Of a DNA stretch of 64,000 nucleotides, positions 39,662-48,712 are shown piece by piece (position 1 is the stretch's first letter; each line of letters opens with the position of its first letter). Under the pieces are notes generated by a model that worked only from the letters and a program-made list of their open reading frames with translations, made no database searches and was not told where the DNA came from. Both the position numbers and the translations under genes were made by a program. This DNA comes from Motiliproteus sp. MSK22-1 (GTDB taxonomy: Bacteria; Pseudomonadota; Gammaproteobacteria; Pseudomonadales; Balneatricaceae). The stretch is taken from positions 1-64,000 of the forward strand of contig NZ_MIEQ01000020.1 of assembly GCF_001968815.1 (NCBI RefSeq), written 5' to 3'.

Positions 39662-40138
39662 ATGGCAAAAAATAAACAATCCTCCAATAGTGGCGGCTCC
39701 ATCGTCCGAAATAAACGCGCACGCTTTGACTATCATATCGAAGATAAGTTTGAAGCGGGCTTAGTCCTGTCCGGCTGGGAAGTCAAAAGCATTCGTGCAA
39801 ATAAAGTTCAGCTGGTGGATTCCTATATTCTCCTTAAAGATCAGGAAGCCTGGTTGGTTGGCTGCCATATTACGCCCTTGCAAACGGCTTCCAGCCATGT
39901 GGTTGCAGAACCAACCCGCGCCCGAAAACTGCTGTTAAATAAGCGGGAACTTTCCAGACTGTTCTCCTCCACAGAGCAGAAGGGCCATACCTGCGTTGCT
40001 CTCTCTCTTTATTGGAAAGGCAGTCGGGTTAAGTGCGAAATAGCACTGGCCAAAGGCAAGAAAGATCATGATAAGCGAGCCACAGAAAAAGATCGCGACT
40101 GGGGACGCCAGAAACAGCGCATTATGGGTAGGGGTTAG
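39662..40138 (+). CDS. smpB: SsrA-binding protein SmpB
   Basis: SmpB binds tmRNA and brings it to stalled ribosomes for trans-translation. The 158-residue protein has the OB-fold core ([46 protein letters not shown]) and the basic C-terminal tail ([17 protein letters not shown]). No Shine-Dalgarno is in place before the ATG; a GGGAGG lies too far upstream (19 bases). Its stop overlaps by a few bases the stop of the convergent histidine kinase gene, leaving no room for a terminator. Confidence 0.97.
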   Translation: MAKNKQSSNSGGSIVRNKRARFDYHIEDKFEAGLVLSGWEVKSIRANKVQLVDSYILLKDQEAWLVGCHITPLQTASSHVVAEPTRARKLLLNKRELSRLFSSTEQKGHTCVALSLYWKGSRVKCEIALAKGKKDHDKRATEKDRDWGRQKQRIMGRG

Positions 40139-41370
40139 AAGCCGGGTGCACTCAAGGGCACTCTGATTGCAAAGCAAGCCCCTTTACCCTCTGAGCTTTT
40201 GCACCCAATACTCCCTCCCAGCGTGTCTCTGACAAGCGTCTGGATAACATGCAACCCTAAACCACTGCCTCCTCCTTGACGGTTGCTGGTGTAGTACTTA
40301 TCAAAGATCTTATCCAGATTCTCCTTGGCGATTCCTTTTCCATCATCGCTGTAATCAATGACCAACTCACTTCCCTGGCACTGTACAACAAACTTTATAT
40401 TACCTTTACGCCCCTCTTCAAAACCATGAATCAAAGAATTGTTGACAAGGTTAGTAATAATACCGGCAAAGGCTCCAGGGTAACTGTCTATCACCAGGGT
40501 TTCCGAACAGTCTACCTCTATCTGATGCCCTGTCTGTTTAAGCTTAGGACTCAGAGTTAACAAAACACTCTCAATATACTCCTTGAGATTAAAATTGCTG
40601 ACTTCCTCTCGACATTGATCCACAACCACACGGCGGTAGCTTTGAATCAATTTTGCGGCCCGCTCAATATTCGAGACAGCTAAGGTGCTACTTTCTCGGG
40701 AAACATTAATGTAATTTGCAAAGTCCTGTCGTGTTAACCCCCCTTCCTCAACCTTTTGCTGCAACACCTGGCCTTCTTGAATTAAGTTAGTCAGAGCGGT
40801 CAGGCAAATACCCACCGGGGTACCTACTTCATGGGCAAATTCTCCAACCAACTCCCCCAAAGACGCCAAACGGGTATTGTTAATCAGCTGCTCTTGCTGA
40901 GAATCCAGCACCTGCCTGTTTTGTTCATTGTGCTGTCGCAGTTTTTCGATCAGTTCATCTCGAATTCTGAACAATGCCTGGGTTTGCAAGTGGGCTCTGG
41001 TACGCGCACAAACCTCTTCTTGACGCACCGGTTTGGTAATGTAGTCAACGGCGCCGATATGAAACCCCTCTACAACATCTCGGGTATCTGTTTTACCGGT
41101 GACGAAGATTACCGGGATGCCCCGAGTCGGCCCAAGAGATTTCAGTCGTCGACAGGTTTCGAAACCATCCATATCCGGCATCATCACGTCCAGTAAAATC
41201 AGATCAGGCTGATCAAGAGTAGCCAGTTTTATAGCCTGCTCACCGTTCGTGGCAAAGGAAACCACATAACCTTCTTCTTCCAGAATCTGATTCAGAATAT
41301 CAAGATTAGTCGGCATGTCATCAACGATCAGAACTTTACACCCCTCAAGGTTTATGGGTTCATTGGCCAT
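40135..41370 (-). CDS. response regulator-histidine kinase fusion protein
   Basis: A soluble 411-residue protein: an N-terminal receiver domain (phospho-acceptor Asp61 in [14 protein letters not shown], Lys113 in ITKPV), a coiled-coil linker, a dimerisation region with the H box [11 protein letters not shown] (His180) and an HATPase domain with N box [11 protein letters not shown]1 DDGKGI and G2 [10 protein letters not shown]. There is no membrane segment, so the receiver probably controls the kinase. Start 41370 has AAGGAG seven bases upstream. It overlaps the preceding hybrid kinase gene by 11 bp and is probably its partner. Confidence 0.9.
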   Translation of the reverse strand: MANEPINLEGCKVLIVDDMPTNLDILNQILEEEGYVVSFATNGEQAIKLATLDQPDLILLDVMMPDMDGFETCRRLKSLGPTRGIPVIFVTGKTDTRDVVEGFHIGAVDYITKPVRQEEVCARTRAHLQTQALFRIRDELIEKLRQHNEQNRQVLDSQQEQLINNTRLASLGELVGEFAHEVGTPVGICLTALTNLIQEGQVLQQKVEEGGLTRQDFANYINVSRESSTLAVSNIERAAKLIQSYRRVVVDQCREEVSNFNLKEYIESVLLTLSPKLKQTGHQIEVDCSETLVIDSYPGAFAGIITNLVNNSLIHGFEEGRKGNIKFVVQCQGSELVIDYSDDGKGIAKENLDKIFDKYYTSNRQGGGSGLGLHVIQTLVRDTLGGSIGCKSSEGKGACFAIRVPLSAPGF

Positions 41371-43723
41371 GCTTGATCTCCTTGAGGGTTTCCAGCAGAG
41401 ACTCTGTATCGTACCTTGCCAGCATCTGACCAAACTCCTGGGCCAACAACTTACCGTCTTTTCCGGATTCCTTAAGCTCAAGCAACAGGTTCTTTAGCTC
41501 AGAGATACGATTAAACTGAGCTGCTTCCCATAGTTTTATGTACAAACTTCCGGTGATTGATATCTGTGAAACATCAACCGATGGAGCAGCAACGTCCTGC
41601 GGCAGACTCTCCTGATGATCAAACTGAACACCAAGAAAGTCCTCAAGAGACTGGTAGATTTCATCAAATCGAAAGGGTTTAGAGATATAACGATCAAACC
41701 CCAGCTCAATATAATGACTTACTTCATGGGCCATGCTAAAGGCAGAAATAGCGACACAGGGCAACGTAGCGGTGTTCTGCTGATTACGAATAATAGTAAT
41801 CGCTTCATCCCCCCGCATAACCGGCATACGAATATCCATAAAGACGATATCAATGTCACCAGCAGCAATACACTCCAACGCCTTTTGGCCATTTGAAGCT
41901 TCCTCAACCTGAGCACCAACCCCTATCAACATTCGCTTGAGTACATCTCGATTGGTTTTGACGTCATCAACAACCAGAACCCTGACTGCACAACCCTTAT
42001 GTAATTGCTGTACTGGCCGAGAATCTGTTTTTGGGACAAGCACCTCCCCAGAGGTTTCGGGCAGGTTTAGGGTAAAGAAAAAACGGCTCCCTTCGCCTTC
42101 AACAGATTCCAGATTTAATTCACTACCCATTAGCTTCAGCTGTTTTGCCGCTATGGATAATCCCAATCCGGTACCTCCTCTGTTAGTACTATTTCGACCC
42201 TGATAAAATGAGCCGAATAATAACTCCTGATCATCCTTGGAGATGCCTTGCCCGGTATCAATAACCTCAAAGTGGTAGCTATCCTGAGACGGGCTGGCCA
42301 GCTTTAAGGTAATGGACCCTCGGTCTGTGTATTTCACAGCATTGCCCAACAGATTAATCAATACCTGTCTCAATTTTGCCTGATCACCCAGAACCGGTAA
42401 GTAGCTCTCACAGCTGTTCTGAATTTTCCAATACAGACTTTTCTGGCTACAGCGATGATCAAACAGCATCGATACATCCCGAATCATCGCCGCCAGATCA
42501 AATGTAACCGGATCCAGTTCCATTGCTCCGGCTTCGATTTTGGAAAGATCCAAAACATCATTGATCACATCTAATAAGTGCTCACCAGCCGTATGTATTC
42601 CCGCCAGCGTTTGAATCTGGTCAGAGTGCAGTCGTTGATCATGCTGAAGCAACTGCGAATAACCCAGAATGGCGTTCATGGGTGTTCGAATCTCGTGAGA
42701 CATATTGGCTAAAAAAAGGCTCTTTGCTCGATTGGCAGCCTCAGCCGCCATCGTAGCTTGTTGTAGCTCCTCTGTCCGTCGCTGAACTTTTTCCTCTAAT
42801 GATTTATTCAGCCCCTCCAGGTGCTCCAACAAGTAAGTGTTTTCATAGGTCAGACAGAATTTTCCAGCGGTTACATCCAGCAGACGAATTTCCCAGTCAC
42901 TGAGCAAAGGATAATTGTCAAAATACAGTAAAAAGGGTTCTCCTCCCTGGGCACTTTTTAACCGCATGGCAAAGCGATGCCCTTCATAACAGGACTTCCC
43001 GCCATGAAGACAGTCATAAAGCCATTGTTGAGTCACTGAATCGAAGGTAACGAATTTGCCGTCATGCCTGCAGGCCCGAATACCATCTCCATCCGCTACC
43101 ACCGAGTAACCATTGATGGCACCAGAAGCATTCATGGTCAAAGGCAACCGGGAATGCAAGGCCTTGAGAGAGAGTTCAATAAATTGCTCTCTGCCATGAA
43201 TATCATGAAGCTCATTGGCAGCATCCATGGTTTTCATCAAGCCAAGAAAACATGCATTGGTTTGACGCAGATCCCGGTAGTTTCGAAGACTGGCAACGAC
43301 AGCGGTACAAAGCCCTGTGCTGGTCAGCTCAGACTTAGGCTTGTAGTCATTGATATCGTAACTGAAAATCACATCTCGTTGAGGAGCCATTCCCGGCTGC
43401 CCCGTTCTAAGCACAATACGCACCAAGCTGTTTTTAAGCTCGTCACGTATCGCTTTGACCACCCGTAACCCGGCATCATCAGTCTCCATCACCACATCCA
43501 GTAGAATTAACGCGGTGTCGGGAAACTGCTTCAACTTATCAAGTGCATCCTTTCCGGTATAAGCTCGCTCAAACTGTAGTGGACGATCATCAAAGCGAAT
43601 ATTATGTAAAACCAGCTCAGTAACTTTATGGGTCTCAACTTCGTCATCGACGACCAGAATTCTCCAAGGTTCACAGGGTTCTGCAGCTGTAACCTCAGCT
43701 TCTTCAGCAAAAAGCTCATCCAT
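41360..43723 (-). CDS. hybrid sensor histidine kinase with REC-DUF3369 input
   Basis: A soluble 787-residue kinase: N-terminal receiver (Asp76 in [12 protein letters not shown]), a DUF3369-type middle region (about residues 140-300), coiled coil, HisKA with SHEIRTPMN (His343), HATPase ([28 protein letters not shown]) and a second receiver (Asp630 in [13 protein letters not shown]). The last 100 residues are helical without an evident Hpt histidine. ATG 43723 has GGAGGGAG five bases upstream. It overlaps the next REC-kinase gene, so the two likely form one phosphorelay; input signal unknown. Confidence 0.9.
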   Translation of the reverse strand: MDELFAEEAEVTAAEPCEPWRILVVDDEVETHKVTELVLHNIRFDDRPLQFERAYTGKDALDKLKQFPDTALILLDVVMETDDAGLRVVKAIRDELKNSLVRIVLRTGQPGMAPQRDVIFSYDINDYKPKSELTSTGLCTAVVASLRNYRDLRQTNACFLGLMKTMDAANELHDIHGREQFIELSLKALHSRLPLTMNASGAINGYSVVADGDGIRACRHDGKFVTFDSVTQQWLYDCLHGGKSCYEGHRFAMRLKSAQGGEPFLLYFDNYPLLSDWEIRLLDVTAGKFCLTYENTYLLEHLEGLNKSLEEKVQRRTEELQQATMAAEAANRAKSLFLANMSHEIRTPMNAILGYSQLLQHDQRLHSDQIQTLAGIHTAGEHLLDVINDVLDLSKIEAGAMELDPVTFDLAAMIRDVSMLFDHRCSQKSLYWKIQNSCESYLPVLGDQAKLRQVLINLLGNAVKYTDRGSITLKLASPSQDSYHFEVIDTGQGISKDDQELLFGSFYQGRNSTNRGGTGLGLSIAAKQLKLMGSELNLESVEGEGSRFFFTLNLPETSGEVLVPKTDSRPVQQLHKGCAVRVLVVDDVKTNRDVLKRMLIGVGAQVEEASNGQKALECIAAGDIDIVFMDIRMPVMRGDEAITIIRNQQNTATLPCVAISAFSMAHEVSHYIELGFDRYISKPFRFDEIYQSLEDFLGVQFDHQESLPQDVAAPSVDVSQISITGSLYIKLWEAAQFNRISELKNLLLELKESGKDGKLLAQEFGQMLARYDTESLLETLKEIKHGQ

Positions 43724-43939
43724 CCGGTCTCCCTCCTGCCATATCAACACCATTGACCCGAAGAATACCGACAAACCTCCCTGTTCAACTTCAGACGAAT
43801 GGCAAAGGGTAAGAGTTAGTATAGACCGCGATGGACAGGAAGGTATTATGCTGATGATAGAACCAGCTGTTGTCTGGAAATTGAAAAAACAGTCAATCTT
43901 TAAAAAGCAGCGTTGAACTCACTGGGCAACAGTTGTTAA

Positions 43940-44329
43940 TTACTGGAACAGCCAGCCCTGCAACTGTCGACGCCACACAACCGCATCAGACACCCGATTG
44001 GCCTTGATAGTGATTGACGGCAAGACGTGATTCTTCAGCTTCAGCCTTAATGCCAGGGACTCCTCACCATCCCCCTGCACCAGCTGTCGCTCTTCAACAG
44101 CGATAACCTGATCAAAACGAATCTTGACAAAACGATCACTGTAAACCAGCGCCAGCTGACGGTTATTCTGGTCAATAAGCAGCGGCGGTACAGAATCGAT
44201 TCTATGATCAACAACAAAACCTTCGGCCTGCAGCTGCATCACCACATCTCCGGTCTTTTGCGACTGATAGAAAGCCAGTAACAAAATTGGAATTACTAAC
44301 AGTAACAACTGCTTTTTTTTGCTTGTCAT
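43940..44329 (-). CDS. hypothetical membrane-anchored protein, 129 residues
   Basis: I do not recognise this protein. It has a lysine-rich start and one N-terminal hydrophobic helix (LLLLVIPILLLAFY, residues 8-21), then about 105 residues of mixed beta character outside the membrane (FVKIRFDQVIAVEERQ, LALRLKLKNHVLPSITIK). Alternating hydrophobic residues suggest a small beta-sandwich or PH-like fold. It lies alone between the hybrid kinase gene and ettA, with no strong ribosome-binding site. Confidence 0.55.
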   Translation of the reverse strand: MTSKKKQLLLLVIPILLLAFYQSQKTGDVVMQLQAEGFVVDHRIDSVPPLLIDQNNRQLALVYSDRFVKIRFDQVIAVEERQLVQGDGEESLALRLKLKNHVLPSITIKANRVSDAVVWRRQLQGWLFQ

Positions 44330-44598
44330 ATGATCGTTCTTCGCATGTGTCGCTGTATATCACCGCCCGTTCATGGACTGGTAGAAAGCAGTTTAAGGTT
44401 CTTCAACAGTGTCAGGCTGTTTTTACGATAGGCTGTTACTACAGTCCCCTTGTTACTACAGCCCCCTTGTTACTATAGAACGCCCTACTCATTAATGATG
44501 ATCGTTTGTCCGACATTTACCAGATATTGAGTGACAATAACAATCTTGTAAACACAGGCAGTATCAGTCTAACGGCAATCTATCAGCGCAGAAAACAA
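44330..44598. other. intergenic region with a 17-bp tandem repeat
   Basis: No gene is supported in this spacer. It contains three head-to-tail copies of a 17-bp unit beginning TGTTACTACAG (44434-44450, 44451-44467, 44468-44484), the third copy diverged in its last bases, and beyond that only the ettA terminator. Confidence 0.6.
44434..44484. repeat. 17-bp tandem repeat, three copies
   Basis: Copies 1 and 2 (TGTTACTACAGTCCCCT and TGTTACTACAGCCCCCT) differ by one base; copy 3 shares TGTTACTA and then diverges. It lies about 105 bp upstream of the 129-residue hypothetical gene. Confidence 0.85.
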
Positions 44599-44630
44599 AA
44601 CGGGGAGAGCCTTTTCAGACCCTCCCCGTT
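44599..44630 (-). terminator. intrinsic terminator after ettA
   Basis: AACGGGGAG pairs with CTCCCCGTT around a 14-base loop; on the minus strand it is followed by a T-rich tract (TTTTGTTTT including the stem end). It lies about 48 bp after the ettA stop. Confidence 0.8.
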
Positions 44631-44677
44631 TCTGCTGAAACTCGACTAAGGATTGCAACTAACGAACAAAAGCCCGA

Positions 44678-46342
44678 CTAGTCCGCCAACTTTTTATAAT
44701 GAACACGAGTGGGTTGAGCACCTGAGTCACCCAGGCGCTTTTTCAGATCCTCTTCGTATTCCGTGTAGTTACCTTCAAAGAATAAAGCCTTACTCTCCCC
44801 TTCATAAGCAAGAATATGAGTAGCAATACGATCAAGGAACCAGCGATCGTGAGAAATAACCACAGCACAGCCGGGGAATGCCAGCAACGCTTCTTCCAGG
44901 GCTCGCAAGGTTTCAACATCGAGATCGTTGGTCGGCTCATCCAAAAGCAGAACGTTACCGCCTTCTTTTAGCAGTTTGGCTAAATGCAGACGATTTCGCT
45001 CACCACCGGATAAATCTTTGACAAATTTTTGCTGATCTCCGCCTTTAAAATTAAAGCGGCCCGCATAGGCACGAGAGGAAACTTTGTAATTGCCTACCGT
45101 AATAAAATCCTGATTATCTGATATTTCTTCCCAGACAGTCTTAGTTCCATCCAAAGTACGCATCTGGTCAACATAAGCCAACTGCACCGTTTCGCCCACT
45201 TTGACAGTTCCGGAATCTGGCTGTTCTTTACCAGCAATCATTTTAAAGAGAGTAGACTTACCTGCACCATTCCCGCCGATCACACCCACAATGGCTCCGG
45301 GCGGAATCGTGAAACTAAGATCATCCACCAACAACTTATCACCGTAGGATTTGGATACATTTTCCAAAGAAACAACGTTGTCACCCAGACGTGGTCCTGG
45401 TGGAATATATATCTCCTGAGTTTCATTCCGGGTTTGGAAATCTCGGGAATTAAGCTCATCAAACTGCTTGAGGCGAGCCTTGGATTTGGCTTGACGACCT
45501 TTAGCACCTTGACGAACCCAATCCAATTCAGCTTGAACCGATTTGCGATGCGCAGCCTCCTGTTTCGCTTCTATTTCCAGCCGCTTTTCTTTCTGTTCCA
45601 ACCAACTAGAGTAATTCCCTTCATAAGGAATACCATGACCCCGATCCAGCTCAAGAATCCACCCTGCTGCATTATCAAGAAAATAACGATCGTGCGTGAT
45701 AGCCACAACCGTGCCACTGTAGTCATGAAGAAAACGCTCTAACCAACCCACAGATTCAGCATCCAAATGGTTCGTTGGTTCATCCAGCAACAGCATATCT
45801 GGTTTGGCCAACAACAAACGACATAGCGCCACACGACGACGCTCACCACCAGACAGATGCTCGATTTTATCCTCCCAGGGTGGCAGCCGCAGTGCATCGG
45901 CAGCCACTTCAAGCTGACGCTCCAGGTTATGAGCATCCACGGACTGGATAATATTCTCCAATCGGGCTTGTTCGGCAGCCAATTTATCAAAATCAGCTTC
46001 CGGTTCAGCGTAAGCGGCATAAACCTTGTCCAGTTCAGCCAATGCATCCTTAGCCTCAGAAACCGCCTCCTCAACAACTTCCCGGACTGTCTTGCTATCA
46101 TCCAGCTCAGGTTCCTGAGGGAGGTACCCAATGTTGATATCGGGTTGCGGACGAGCTTCACCGTTATAGTCCTTATCAACGCCTGCCATGATTTTCAGCA
46201 ATGTCGATTTACCGGAACCATTCAGTCCCAACACCCCGATTTTTGCGCCGGGGAAAAAAGAAAGTGAGATATCTTTAAGAATTTCACGCTTCGGGGGAAC
46301 GACCTTACCGACCCGATTCATGGAGAAAACAAACTGTGCCAT
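44678..46342 (-). CDS. ettA: energy-dependent translational throttle protein EttA
   Basis: EttA is an ABC-F ATPase that binds the ribosomal E site and gates early elongation by ATP level. The 554-residue protein has two ABC domains with Walker A (GLNGSGKST and GGNGAGKST), signatures LSGGERRR and LSGGERNR, and Walker B (LLLDEPTNHLD, LLLDEPTNDLD), separated by the arm and linker helices. It begins MAQFVFSMNRVGKVVPPKREIL, the standard EttA start. A heptanucleotide repeat lies 20-47 bp upstream of its ATG. Confidence 0.97.
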   Translation of the reverse strand: MAQFVFSMNRVGKVVPPKREILKDISLSFFPGAKIGVLGLNGSGKSTLLKIMAGVDKDYNGEARPQPDINIGYLPQEPELDDSKTVREVVEEAVSEAKDALAELDKVYAAYAEPEADFDKLAAEQARLENIIQSVDAHNLERQLEVAADALRLPPWEDKIEHLSGGERRRVALCRLLLAKPDMLLLDEPTNHLDAESVGWLERFLHDYSGTVVAITHDRYFLDNAAGWILELDRGHGIPYEGNYSSWLEQKEKRLEIEAKQEAAHRKSVQAELDWVRQGAKGRQAKSKARLKQFDELNSRDFQTRNETQEIYIPPGPRLGDNVVSLENVSKSYGDKLLVDDLSFTIPPGAIVGVIGGNGAGKSTLFKMIAGKEQPDSGTVKVGETVQLAYVDQMRTLDGTKTVWEEISDNQDFITVGNYKVSSRAYAGRFNFKGGDQQKFVKDLSGGERNRLHLAKLLKEGGNVLLLDEPTNDLDVETLRALEEALLAFPGCAVVISHDRWFLDRIATHILAYEGESKALFFEGNYTEYEEDLKKRLGDSGAQPTRVHYKKLAD

Positions 46343-46361
46343 GCAGAAATGACCTGTTTTA

Positions 46362-46389
46362 GGTAATGGGTAATGGGTAATGGGTAATG
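46362..46389. repeat. heptanucleotide repeat GGTAATG x4 upstream of ettA
   Basis: Four perfect, uninterrupted copies of GGTAATG lie in the ettA 5' region, 20 to 47 bp before the start codon (CATTACC on the coding strand). Such simple-sequence repeats can gain or lose units by slippage, changing promoter or leader spacing. Confidence 0.95.
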
Positions 46390-46517
46390 ACAGGAATTCT
46401 ATCTGAACCGGTTATCTATGTGCAGTACAATTTTCGATCATTTTCCGTGCATACAATTCAATAACCATCAACTCGACACGACTACCGGTACCAAATCTTC
46501 CTTCCATACTAATCGCG

Positions 46518-47093
46518 TTACAAACACTCAATCACTTTTTTAAGTTCATCGACAGGAGCGACTGGTCGATGAGTTAACGCTGGCAACAACAAACCTTCCC
46601 GACAAAAAGCCATAAGCGCAAAAAGCTGTGTCACCGAAACCTCCTGACCATCTTTTCGCAACTGCTCTGAACACCAGTGTTTCAATTTATTTTCATACTC
46701 AGCAAACAACTCACGAATGGCAGCGTCCATCTTGTATTGTTCACCCAGCATAATACTGTAAATCGCCTTCAGCTCGGGATCACTGCCCAGTTCGGAAAAC
46801 ACGGCCAGAATACGATCAAGCGCATCACCATTAACTGTTTTGGCCAGCGCATCCCTTCGCGCCTCAGCTCCATCCAACAACTGCTCCAAACAGGCCTGCC
46901 AGAGTGAGAGTTTGGTAGGGAAATTGTTATAGACCGTAGGCTTTGAAACACCCGCCCGCTGAACAACAAGATCAACTGACGACCCCTGATAGCCTCTTTC
47001 TGCAAAAAGAGTCAGCGCCGCATCAAGGATCTGCTGTTTCTTCGAAGGTCGTCCACGGCCGATTTTATCTTTGACCACTGCTTCTCCAGCCAT
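46518..47093 (-). CDS. TetR family transcriptional regulator
   Basis: A TetR/AcrR-type regulator with an N-terminal HTH (QQILDAALTLFAERGYQGSS, AGVSKPTVYNNFPTKLSLW) and a TetR_C-like helical effector domain. I prefer ATG 47093 (MAGEAVVKDK, 191 residues), which has GAGG five bases upstream; an in-frame ATG at 47126 would give 202 residues. The basic GRGRPSKK arm precedes the HTH. It is divergent from trpB, and a palindrome resembling a TetR operator lies between them, so it may control trpBA and itself; the ligand is unknown. Confidence 0.9.
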   Translation of the reverse strand: MAGEAVVKDKIGRGRPSKKQQILDAALTLFAERGYQGSSVDLVVQRAGVSKPTVYNNFPTKLSLWQACLEQLLDGAEARRDALAKTVNGDALDRILAVFSELGSDPELKAIYSIMLGEQYKMDAAIRELFAEYENKLKHWCSEQLRKDGQEVSVTQLFALMAFCREGLLLPALTHRPVAPVDELKKVIECL

Positions 47094-47306
47094 GTCGCCC
47101 TCTGTCACGTTTTCTTTAAATTCCATGATTTTTAGTCAAACCGTATTTCTCTGTCGATTCCAAGGCTTTTAGGCCGGCTCCAATTATACATCGGCTCGAA
47201 GTCATTACTACTTTGACACTACTTCATTGAAGGGCCGCTGAAGAACGATGCGCTGCTTTCCTATTTAAGAAAGCAACTGTTGACTGATTGCAGCAACATC
47301 ATTATA

Positions 47307-47327
47307 TTTACTAAACGGTTTGGTTAA
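47307..47327. promoter_or_regulatory. candidate TetR operator between tetR and trpB
   Basis: TTTACTAAAC-G-GTTTGGTTAA is a near-perfect odd-centred palindrome (8 of 10 positions symmetric). It overlaps an A/T-rich -10-like segment (TATAAT at 47328-47333) about 25 bp upstream of trpB. A related half-site, CAAACCGTATTT, occurs next to the tetR start (about 47137-47148). Confidence 0.55.
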
Positions 47328-47357
47328 TATAATAGATATTGATGATTAGGTTACAGA

Positions 47358-48617
47358 ATGAATAACAACGGATATTACGGTCGATATGGCGGCAGCTATA
47401 TTCCAGAGATTCTTTACACCAGCCAGCAACAGTTACTGAAAGAATATCGACAGGCACAGGCTGACAGTAGCTTTCAGTTAGAGTTACAACAGGAGATGCA
47501 ACAGTTTTCAGGTCGGCCAACACCACTGACCCCCTGTCGCAACCTTTCAAAGCTACTGGGAGGAGCTCAGATTTACCTCAAACGAGAAGATCTCAATCAC
47601 AGTGGCGCACATAAAATGAACAATGTGATTGGGCAAGGACTGCTCGTCAAAAGAATGGGGAAAAAACGAATCATTGCCGAAACGGGAGCAGGCCAACATG
47701 GCATAGCCTCCGCGTTAATTGCCGCCCGGCTGGGTTTAGAATGCACCGTATACATGGGTGCCAAAGATATTGAGCGGCAATATCCCAATGTATTCTGGAT
47801 GAAACAATTAGGCGCTGAAGTTGTACCTGTCACCTCTGGAGGCCAGACATTACGAGACGCCCTGGATGAAGCGCTAAGGGATTGGACTGATAGCCACCCC
47901 AGCAGTCACTATCTGATCGGAACCAGTTGTGGCTGCGCCCCTTACCCCGAAATGGTTGCCAAGTTTCAATCAGTAATTGGTCGAGAGACAAAAGAACAAA
48001 GCCAACAGTTGTTCAATGCTCTGCCCGATGCCGTTTATGCCAGTGTCGGAGGTGGCAGTAATGCCTGTGGAATTATGCTCCCATTTCAGTCTGACGTAGC
48101 GGTAGAACTTATCGGCGTTGAAGCCGGTGGTCGCGGAACAAAACCAGGTGACCATGCGGTACGCCTGTCAAACAACCGCGCCGAGACTGACAGCCCAGCG
48201 ATGTTGGGCAGCCCGGGTATCGCGCAGGGTTTTGCATCCATTTTCTTGCAAGATGAACAGGGGCAACTGCAGGAAACCCATTCAATCGCAGCAGGGCTCG
48301 ACTATGTGGGCGTATCTCCGATCATTGCTGACCTGGCAGAAAAAAATCGACTGCGCATGATTGCTGCAAAAGACGATAAGGTAATCGAGGCCTTTCAACT
48401 ACTGCTGCGCCATGAAGGAATTATTCCTGCTCTGGAGTCAGCACATGCTGTAGCAGGGGCTATTTCGGAAATACCCCAACGTCCCAAAGAACAGAATGTG
48501 GTTATCAATATCTCAGGACGAGGAGACAAGGATATCTTTAATGTTGCCAGTGCCGTTGGCGACCCTGAATTTGACCGGTTTCTTTCCCGTTACCTTGATC
48601 AGAGCCTGAAAACCTGA
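47358..48617 (+). CDS. trpB: tryptophan synthase beta chain, divergent
   Basis: TrpB condenses indole with serine using PLP. The 419-residue protein keeps the PLP lysine (Lys86 in GAHKMNN), the catalytic glutamate (Glu108 in AETGAGQHG), GGGSNA phosphate loop and EGIIPALESAHA. It departs from the usual sequence at several places: HKM instead of HKI/HKL, GTSCGCAPYP where GTAAGPHPYP is usual, and SPIIADL after the AAGLDY segment. It is paired with trpA but trpF and the rest of the trp operon are absent here, and a TetR gene takes the place of a trp regulator. Confidence 0.88.
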   Translation: MNNNGYYGRYGGSYIPEILYTSQQQLLKEYRQAQADSSFQLELQQEMQQFSGRPTPLTPCRNLSKLLGGAQIYLKREDLNHSGAHKMNNVIGQGLLVKRMGKKRIIAETGAGQHGIASALIAARLGLECTVYMGAKDIERQYPNVFWMKQLGAEVVPVTSGGQTLRDALDEALRDWTDSHPSSHYLIGTSCGCAPYPEMVAKFQSVIGRETKEQSQQLFNALPDAVYASVGGGSNACGIMLPFQSDVAVELIGVEAGGRGTKPGDHAVRLSNNRAETDSPAMLGSPGIAQGFASIFLQDEQGQLQETHSIAAGLDYVGVSPIIADLAEKNRLRMIAAKDDKVIEAFQLLLRHEGIIPALESAHAVAGAISEIPQRPKEQNVVINISGRGDKDIFNVASAVGDPEFDRFLSRYLDQSLKT

Positions 48618-48712
48618 GCAACAATCCCACTACCAGCCAAAGAAAAATCAGCGATTAAAGCAGAATTAACCATGCTCAAAATGAACAAGAATGAAACCGG
48701 GAGAACAGTACA

